Shown here one piece after another: positions 62,056 through 64,000 of a stretch of DNA of 64,000 nucleotides. Within the stretch, counting starts at the first letter, position 1; each line of letters starts with the position of its first letter. Where the stretch lies: the NCBI GenBank assembly GCA_029449245.1, contig JANATF010000005.1, positions 434,001 to 498,000 of the forward strand, written 5' to 3'. The DNA is from Mortierella alpina (lineage: Eukaryota > Mortierellomycota > Mortierellomycetes > Mortierellales > Mortierellaceae). The notes under the pieces are model-generated. The model worked only from the letters and a program-made list of their open reading frames with translations. It searched no databases and had not been told where the DNA came from. Position numbers and translations under genes: made by a program.

Positions 62056-63777
62056 ATGGCAGCCGTGCACACCGTCGACTTGACTCTTGCTCTTGCTCAT
62101 GGGGGGACCCTTCGAGGAACATTAGATCGTGATCGCCAGATTGCAGTCTTCCGAAACCTCCCTTTTGCTACAGTTCCAAAGCGCTGGCGTGCAGCTGTCA
62201 AAAAAGCGCCTTGGACCGGCATCCTCGATGCGACAAAGCAAGGGTAATAGTGCACATATCACACGCTACTTACCTCCCCCGCGTCTGTGCCTCACTAACA
62301 GCTCTTTTTCATTTCGTCTCATACAGTCCCATCATTCCTGTGTGGAGACTCGCTCCAGAGAAAGGCGTTGACTTTGATGAATTGAACGCACTCAACCTCA
62401 ACGTCTTTGTGCCCCTATCAGTGCCCTGAAGAACGAAACAAAGGTCGACCCGATCCCAGTGATGACATGGGTACACGGTGTAGCATTCACTTGGGGATCG
62501 AATGCCGACCCCTTCTATGGTTCGCTTTGCATATGTCGTGGCAATCCTGCCGATTCAATGCGACCATGTTGGTTATATCTCAGATAACACTAACAACGTC
62601 CTCGTCCTATATGGATAGATGCAGTCAACTTCGTACAACATTCCATCTTGCTGCATCTGCCTGTGATAGTGGTCACAATCAGCTACCGTGTAAACGTCTT
62701 TGGGTTTCTGGCCTCCAAGGAACTACAGGAAGAATTGGAGAGAGTCGCCCGAGTATTCTTCCCTCTCTATATATGATCGATCCATAGGTAGCTGGGGTCT
62801 CATGGATCAAAAGCTTGCCTTTGAATGGGTGAGAGAGAATATCGCGTCTTTTGGGGGCAATGCGAGAAATGTCACCGCGTTTGGAGAATCTGCAGGATCA
62901 GCCTCGCTGCATTATCATATGGTCCTTCCATCTCACCATGAACTTTTTGACCACGCCGTCCTACAGTCTGGTACCATATATGCCCTTCCATCGGAGCGTG
63001 CACACAAGGAAGGTCAAGCACATTGTGACACCTTGCTTGAGCACCTCAACATCCCTTAAGCCTGCCCTCGAGAGAGAAAATGAGACGGCTGCGATCTGTC
63101 GATCAATTGGAGTTGCGCAATGCAACTCGCAGCCTATTTAAAGTGCGTCACCCTTGCCATGACAACGGCAAAGTTTTTCCGATTGCAGCCTTCAGGCATG
63201 GCCGTCTCTCCTCTGCCGGTTGGTTCCCTTTCCAGAACTGGACGCGGAAGCTGAGCATGTCTATGGTGCCCCAAAAACAGATGCCGACGTTGAGCGGATA
63301 TTCTCAAAGCTGATAGGGGATGCGGGATTCAGCTACTCAACGCATGTCATTGGCGAGACCTTGCTAAATCTCCAGAGCGCACGCGGAGCGGATCAGTTTA
63401 AACTGCTGAGGTATAACTTGGATGTTGGGAACAACAAATTGGACGAAATGGAACTGGGTCTTGGAGCTACACCTGGTGTTGAACTTCCTTTCATCTTTGG
63501 CGCACCCAAATTGAAGGCTCTCCTCACAGAGAAGGAACTTCGATTGAGCAAAGAGATGCAAAGGCTGTGGATCTCGTTTGCGTACCAGGATCACTATAAA
63601 GCCATGGCGTCTTCAGACGGAATGCGAGTACCGCAAGTCGAGAATGGAGAGGCGTTTGTAATGACGAATACCCATGAGATCAAAATAGGCAGAAGCAATC
63701 GGCTTACAGAGGCGCAAAGGGCATTCTGGGATAGGCTTGCGCAGATGCAACTTGCAACAGCCGATATACTGGTTTAA
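62056..63777 (+). pseudogene. type-B carboxylesterase/lipase relic with frameshifts and lost catalytic residues
   Basis: Starts like an intact gene: exon 62056-62243 (MAAVHTVDLTLALAHG, then FRNLPFATVPKRW), a normal intron, and exon from 62327 (PIIPVWRLAPEKG). Then the frame breaks near 62416-62420: VFVPL continues as SALKNETKVDPIPVMTWVHG one frame away. After another intron-like gap, VIVVTISYRVNVFGFLASKE is followed by a second shift before IGSWGLMDQKLAFEWVREN and the nucleophile GESAGS (Ser at 62890-62892). Stop codons and further frame changes occur at 63057 and around 63220, before VELPFIFGAP and the end at 63775-63777. The oxyanion-hole HGG reads HGV (Val at 62480-62482), and the catalytic-His position in GATHG reads GATPG (Pro at 63472-63474). 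The enzyme cannot be active as written. Confidence 0.8.
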
Positions 63778-64000
63778 AGACAGACCGGTCGGTATGTTCT
63801 TGTAAGGATTGCGCCCAACAAAACCTGTGGGGTGTGCAATTACTTAAAAGTGAAGAACGGGCCGTAACTTACCGTGCTTGCGTTAGCGACGATTTGCGCA
63901 ATTCCCCCACATCAAATTTGACCAAATGCTCGCAGTTCTCACGGACCCTCCACCAACCACCCTTGCGCGCTCTTGCTCGCCATTGGAGGTCCTCAAAACG
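63778..64000. other. 3' flank, nothing recognised
   Basis: No coding signal up to the window edge. Confidence 0.4.

Overview
The window is fungal nuclear DNA: spliced protein genes with short GT-AG introns (mostly 50-115 nt), TATA boxes, pyrimidine-rich leaders and no bacterial-style operons. The gene set (fused AROM shikimate enzyme, SPX-VTC protein, Kre9-like wall protein, PABPN1/Pab2-like and RBM5/10-like RNA factors, an ALFY-type BEACH protein) fits an early-diverging fungus, most likely Mucoromycota in the broad sense and perhaps Mortierellomycotina. That placement is inference from gene content.

Layout. 0-9 kb: 3' end of an unrecognised gene, a secreted ferritin-like protein, a MITE-like inverted repeat, a small secreted Cys protein, a five-exon PABPN1-like gene, a possible 60-aa protein and a secreted Kre9/Knh1-like protein. 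10.6-21.2 kb: a nine-exon RBM5/10-like splicing factor, a long pyrimidine-rich leader, a four-exon auxin-efflux-carrier-family transporter and an unrecognised 339-aa protein. 21.5-25.1 kb is the accessory-looking part: a 99-bp MITE with perfect 35-bp terminal repeats and TA flanks, a poly-Q protein with an integrase-type SAM-like (Crypton-related) domain, and directly behind it a glycosyltransferase-61 remnant with one in-frame stop and no 5' part. 25-31.8 kb is gene-poor. 31.8-38.4 kb: an SPX-VTC membrane protein that seems to lack the catalytic metal-binding Glu, a frameshifted transporter tail, and a four-helix membrane protein. 38.7-50.4 kb: one 17-exon gene for a 3,369-aa ALFY-like BEACH-WD40-FYVE protein. 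52.7-64 kb: bacterial-type (mitochondrial) prolyl-tRNA synthetase, a small Cys-rich protein, the pentafunctional AROM gene, and a decayed carboxylesterase gene.

Most genes are unrelated housekeeping functions. Themes that recur are RNA processing (PABPN1-like, RBM5/10-like), membrane/vacuole biology (VTC, BEACH, AEC transporter) and secretion. Three gene relics (GT61, MFS, carboxylesterase) and two MITE-like elements show local decay and transposition. Exon boundaries given below were set by hand from splice signals and reading phase; for PABPN1-like, AEC, VTC, ALFY-like, ProRS and AROM genes all phases close exactly. I recognised no rRNA, tRNA or CRISPR, but RNA genes were not searched exhaustively.
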